NCBI GenBank assembly: GCA_022393335.1
Contig: JAJEKB010021353.1
Coordinates: 1,948,580 to 2,012,579 of the forward strand
Origin: Macrotrachela quadricornifera
Taxonomy: Eukaryota > Rotifera > Eurotatoria > Philodinida > Philodinidae
Length of the DNA stretch: 64,000 bases
Direction of reading: 5' to 3'
Shown: positions 59,791 to 64,000 of the stretch, in pieces
Layout of the letters: each line of letters opens with the position of its first letter
How positions within the stretch are numbered: position 1 is the first letter of the stretch
Notes under the pieces: model-generated
What the model was told of the DNA's origin: nothing
Databases searched by the model: none
The model's input: only the letters and a program-made list of their open reading frames with translations
Program-made: the position numbers and the translations under genes

Positions 59791-60025
59791 TTGCCGTCGT
59801 TATTAGGAAAAAAAATTGCTTGAGCGTCGTTATTCGGGAAAAAATTGGCGGTCGTCGTTATTAAAGAAAAAAAATTGCTTGAGCGTCGTTATTAAGGAAA
59901 AGAAAATTATTTCAGTGTCGTTTTTAAAGAAAAAAATGCCTTGCCGTCGTTATTAGAGAAAAAAAAATTGCTTGAGCGTCGTTATTTGGAAAAAAATTTG
60001 GCCTGCCGTCGTAATTAAGGAAACT
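59791..60025. repeat. GTCGTTATTAAGGAAAAAAA tandem array
   Basis: About eight units of 28-33 bp start GTCGTTATTA and run through an A-rich tract to either TTGCTTGAGC or TTGCCTGCC. The two unit endings tend to alternate, giving a higher-order repeat of about 61 bp. Confidence 0.8.
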
Positions 60026-61718
60026 GCACTTAATAGCGATGGATGGAGTCCTTGATCGTAGACCGCTGATATCTCCATCGCAATACGATGTAGGAAGATC
60101 GTGATCATACTATTTGAAAGAGGAAACTCCAAGGATCATCGAAATATAAAAATATTTCCAGTTGAGTGTAAAACGGCTGGCTGTGAACGGAGTCAAACAA
60201 GAGATATGAATTATATCCCGTTGTTATTAGGGAAATTATCTCTACATGAAATATTTTTTTACTTAACAAATAATTTAATCAATATTGTAATTGTTGGTTA
60301 TTGAAATACAATTTCAAATGTTAAATGATAATCTAAAATTCAGAAACATTTTTCTAACAAAAGGTAAGACTGATTTTTACCTCGAGATATATACAGATGT
60401 ATATTGTATTCGAACACTTGTCTTTATTTTTTCTTTATTGCAGCTATATGAAATGTAAAAAGCTATTTCTTCTCTACAATACAGTTTACAGTACGAAATG
60501 GATAACTGTGAGCCATTTTATACTTTTTTTTTTTTTGAAGACACAAACAACAATAACTTTCAAAGCTAAAATGAGCGATATTAAGGTCTAAAGAGATAAA
60601 AAAAAAGAGTGAGAAGCGTTTGTCCATTTTTTTTACATTGATATAAATCAAAGAAAACATGAAAGAAGACGAACAAGATCGCTGAATGCTTATTTCTTTC
60701 TTTTTTCAGTTACCTAATACAAAGCGCTTAATGAATCGATCGAAAAGACAACCCTTTTTAAGGACAACCACTTTTACTATTTTGATATGTGTAGAAACAG
60801 TAAAGAGAGAGGTGCCTGGGCCAACGAATTATACACAAGTGAAAAGAGGTTGTATAAGAGAAAAAGGAAGAAGAAAATGATAAACATTATCCGACGTATA
60901 ATATTTAAAAATAATCCTAGAACATAGAATAACACCGTTATCTATAATCACAATTCTCATCCAATAAAAACATCTTTTGTTTAAGATGTCCATCCTCAAG
61001 ATGTCCTACTTTATCAGACGTGAGTTATAAATAATTAGGATAGATATCTATGTCGATGATAACTGTGTCAGTAATATAACTTTTTTCGTATCATTTCAGA
61101 TTCAATATAAATTCAATTATAATAATCAATAAATACCACGAGCTAACAAGCCATTTCAAAAAAGTCTTTTAGCCTAGATGAAACGTACCATAGTAGCTGA
61201 TCTCACCCTCGCCGTAAACAAAACTCAACATCGTAGGTATGAGTTGCGTCATCTAGCGATATCTGTCGATGCTAAGAAAGATTGGCTTTTATATATATAT
61301 TCTCTTTCTACGTCTTTGTTTGAATGATTGGTATTATGAAATGCAGACAGCGTACATGTACATGATTAAGAAAAAGAAAGGAATGAAAATAGGACACTGT
61401 ATCGAAGACAAAGTAAAATCGTGATGAAAGATGAAAGTGCATAGAAACGAATAGATTGAAAAAATTCGACAAGAAAAAGTTGCAAAGAATAAGTGACGAG
61501 GAAAAAGCGCTGTGTGATGTCATTCTTTTGTAGGGTTGTTGCTAACAGATTTAGTGATGAATTACATTAGCTTTTTATGAGTACTATTATTAATACAAAC
61601 TAGTTGTCATTAGTCCTGGGGGAAGAGCATTTTGCTTTCGCCAGATAATATTTATATATTCACCATTATTCTTTAGATTACTAATCACAGTATTTATAAC
61701 AGTACGACCTCAACGCTA
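60026..61718. other. Intergenic upstream of the ART-TPR gene
   Basis: No supported gene; small frames (60101-60304, 60686-60880) lack features. A TATTTATATATTCACC stretch at 61649 could be a core promoter for the next gene. Confidence 0.4.
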
Positions 61719-63752
61719 ATGGCCAATTCAATCAATAGTGCAATAACGGTAACCAGGCTGGGTTCTGATGTGCCTAGACAACGCATTCCCCAGAATGTTG
61801 TGCTCGTTTGGGTAGATGGCAGTATCAGAGAATCCGACAAGGATTCCCAAAAGACCTTGGATCAACTACGTAATGTGATCAACGACGTAACCGTATTTAC
61901 CCAACTCGACAAGTGTGTAGAATTTCTGCAAGGGATTCAGATGGAGGAAGCTTTTGTCATTACTTCAGGCTATCTGGGACAAAAGCTGGTCCCACAAATT
62001 CATTCGATGACACAGTTGAATTCTATCTACATATTTTGTGGTAACCAGGCTGCACATGAACGATGGGCCAAAGAATGGCCTAAAATCAAGGGTGTATACA
62101 CCTACATCCAGCCCATCTGCGAGGCCCTCAAACCCGCCATCAAGCAATGTAATCAAGACGCCATGCCGATAAGCTTTGCCGCCTTGGGTAAGGTGGGTTC
62201 CACTACAGATCTGAATCAATTGGAACCTTCCTTTATGTACACCCAATTCTTCAAGAACGTCTTGATTGATACGGAACACAGCGACCAATCTCTTCAGGAT
62301 CTGCTAATCTACTGCAGAGGAAAATATGCCGGTAACCCAGGCGAATTGGCAGTTATCGATGAATTCGGCCGAGACTATTGTTCAAATAAGGCAATTTGGT
62401 GGTACACCAGAGAATGTTTCACTTATCAGATGCTCAATCGGGCCCTTCGTTTATTGGAAGCGGACATAATCGTCAACATGGGCTTCTTTATTCATGATCT
62501 TCATCGACAAATTGGCCAACTGCACCAAGAACAGATTAGTCAGTATCTTGGTCAGCCTTTTATTGTTTACCGAGGGCAAGGGCTCTCGAAAATCGATTTT
62601 GAGAAGCTGAAAAATACGCAAGATGGACTGATATCGTTCAACAATTTTCTTTCCACCAGTAAGGAGAGATCAACTTCCCTAAGCTTCGCCCAAGGTTCTT
62701 CCAAGAAGAAAGACATGATCGGCATTCTTTTTGTCATGACCATTGATCCGACGATTTTGTCGACACCCTTCGCCGATATTCAAACTGTCAGTTTTTTTCA
62801 AACTGAAGCAGAAATACTCTTTTCCATGCACAGTATCTTCCGCATCGGACACCTCAAGAGTATGGACAAGGACGATCAATTGTTCGAAGTACAACTAGCT
62901 CTGACAACGGATGATGACGAACGATTACGCAAGCTTACCAGCCAGTTCGAAGAAGAGACCCAGGGTATTACAGGATCGAGACGCATTGTGAAGTTACTGA
63001 TCCGGGTAGGACAACTGAACAAAGCTGAAGAATTGTGTCTCACTTTACTCGGGCAGACATCTGAGCAGCATCATCAAGCCTATTATTATAATGATTTGGG
63101 ACGTATCAAGGATCAACAAGGTGATTACGAAGAGGCTATTCGGTATTATGAACAAGCACTTGCTGTGAATGAAAAAAGTCTTCCTGCAAATCATCCTTAT
63201 TTGGCTACTTCTTACAACAACATTGGCTTGGTGTATTCCAAGATGGAACAGTACTCGAAAGCATTGTCATTCTACAAAAAAGTACTTGATATCGACCAGA
63301 AAACACTTCTTCCAAATCATCCCGACTTTGCTACTTCCTATAACAACATTGGCTTGGTGTATTCCAGTATGGAAGAGTACACGACAGCGCTATCGTTCTA
63401 CGAAAAAGCACTTGCTATCTTACAGGAAACTCTTCCTGCAAATCATCCGTTCTTGGCGACTTCCTATAACAACATTGGCTTGGCGTATTTCAAAATGGAA
63501 GAAGACACAAAAGCGTTGTCGTTCTACGAAAAGACACTTGATATCTTTGAGAAAACTCTTCCTACGAATCATCTCTCTTTGGCTTATTCCTACCAAAACA
63601 TCGGTGGGTTATATTACAAAATAGGAGAGTATTTGAAAGCATTGTCGTACTTTCAACGAGCCCATGACATACAAGAACATTCTCTTCCTCCTACTCATCC
63701 GGATATTGAAACTACACGTCAGTTGATTGAAATTATAAAAGAAAAAGTTTAG
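61719..63752 (+). CDS. ADP-ribosyltransferase with TPR tail
   Basis: An intact 677-residue frame from the ATG at 61719. Residues 25-145 form a predicted alpha/beta domain (NVVLVWVDGSI; AFVITSGYLGQKLVPQIH; SIYIFCGN; WAKEWPKIKGVYT) of unknown function. Residues 195-395 are an arginine-type ART domain with the R-S-E signature: FIVYRGQG (Arg285), FLSTSKERSTSLSFA (Ser312-Ser314) and FQTEAEILF (Glu363, Glu365, the ExE of arginine-specific enzymes). Residues 450-665 contain about five 42-residue TPRs of kinesin-light-chain type (YNNIGLVYSKMEQYSKALSFYKK), 126 bp apart in the DNA. The enzyme should transfer ADP-ribose from NAD+ to protein arginine; the TPRs probably choose the target. No signal peptide or intron is seen, so it is probably cytosolic. 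Such proteins are abundant in bdelloids. Confidence 0.92.
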   Translation: MANSINSAITVTRLGSDVPRQRIPQNVVLVWVDGSIRESDKDSQKTLDQLRNVINDVTVFTQLDKCVEFLQGIQMEEAFVITSGYLGQKLVPQIHSMTQLNSIYIFCGNQAAHERWAKEWPKIKGVYTYIQPICEALKPAIKQCNQDAMPISFAALGKVGSTTDLNQLEPSFMYTQFFKNVLIDTEHSDQSLQDLLIYCRGKYAGNPGELAVIDEFGRDYCSNKAIWWYTRECFTYQMLNRALRLLEADIIVNMGFFIHDLHRQIGQLHQEQISQYLGQPFIVYRGQGLSKIDFEKLKNTQDGLISFNNFLSTSKERSTSLSFAQGSSKKKDMIGILFVMTIDPTILSTPFADIQTVSFFQTEAEILFSMHSIFRIGHLKSMDKDDQLFEVQLALTTDDDERLRKLTSQFEEETQGITGSRRIVKLLIRVGQLNKAEELCLTLLGQTSEQHHQAYYYNDLGRIKDQQGDYEEAIRYYEQALAVNEKSLPANHPYLATSYNNIGLVYSKMEQYSKALSFYKKVLDIDQKTLLPNHPDFATSYNNIGLVYSSMEEYTTALSFYEKALAILQETLPANHPFLATSYNNIGLAYFKMEEDTKALSFYEKTLDIFEKTLPTNHLSLAYSYQNIGGLYYKIGEYLKALSYFQRAHDIQEHSLPPTHPDIETTRQLIEIIKEKV

Positions 63753-64000
63753 ATGATGTTGTTAACCTAATATATACAAGTAATGCTCGCTGCTTCGACT
63801 CACTTGATCCTCGACTGAACTTGATATTACCATCACCTAGCATTCTCTTCCTGCTTCTACTCATAGGAAAAACGTTTTAAAAGAAATTTATCCTGCTTGT
63901 AGATAGTATTGTTAAAAAATCGGCTATTTCTTGTTCCGGTCAGATGGCTTCTTCGTACCATTGAAGTCAATTGTTTTAGCGAAGCTCGTATAGATATGAA
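63753..64000. other. 3' flank of the ART-TPR gene
   Basis: Non-coding; no further gene begins before the window ends. Confidence 0.5.

Overview
The window is animal nuclear DNA, strongly AT-rich, and most likely from a bdelloid rotifer. Several gene types typical of bdelloid genomes occur together: an LDLa/EGF-ectodomain seven-helix receptor, an NHL beta-propeller protein, an F-box protein, an ADP-ribosyltransferase with a TPR tail, and an LTR retrotransposon with an extra DEDDy-exonuclease-like ORF3. The one spliced gene that can be modelled has introns of 52-55 nt. The species cannot be told from the sequence.

Layout. 1-15.4 kb is a transposon graveyard: a mariner nested in a TIR element (488-1998), a hAT-type foldback (2861-3206), a 2.2-kb hAT-type element (7008-9234), an 808-bp near-perfect palindrome (9700-10507) and a 3.1-kb hAT-type element (11225-14322) that itself holds a second one (12818-14133). 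A hAT-type MITE (15396-15748) lies just downstream of the large receptor gene (15835-20545, minus strand). 21.4-22.9 kb holds 34-bp tandem arrays and a 400-N gap at the centre of a palindrome. The NHL gene lies at 24289-25229, perhaps with a signal-peptide exon at 23034. 26325-27790 is a diverged second copy of 446-3788 and acts as an empty-site reference for the insertions there. A decayed Ty3/gypsy-type element spans 31905-40800. It is followed by a second gapped palindrome (40851-43966) and a piggyBac pseudogene (44015 to about 45460). The right third is gene-bearing: a prolyl aminopeptidase-like gene (47350-48339, minus), an F-box gene broken by stops (50072-51433, minus), a four-exon dienelactone hydrolase-like gene (55886-56868, minus), a mariner-like pseudogene (58164-58990) and an ART-TPR gene (61719-63752, plus).

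The genes do not form a pathway; each appears to be an independent unit set among repeats. The strongest novel signal is structural. At least seven non-autonomous elements can be delimited to the base from TIRs and target-site duplications, several confirmed by paralogous empty sites. One family carries 34-bp minisatellites and 10-bp GATCCTGNTG subterminal repeats, and another foldback carries AGGTCA direct repeats. Among protein-coding loci the most interesting are the exonuclease-like ORF3 and the ART-TPR protein with its uncharacterised N-terminal domain. All identity and boundary statements were made by eye.
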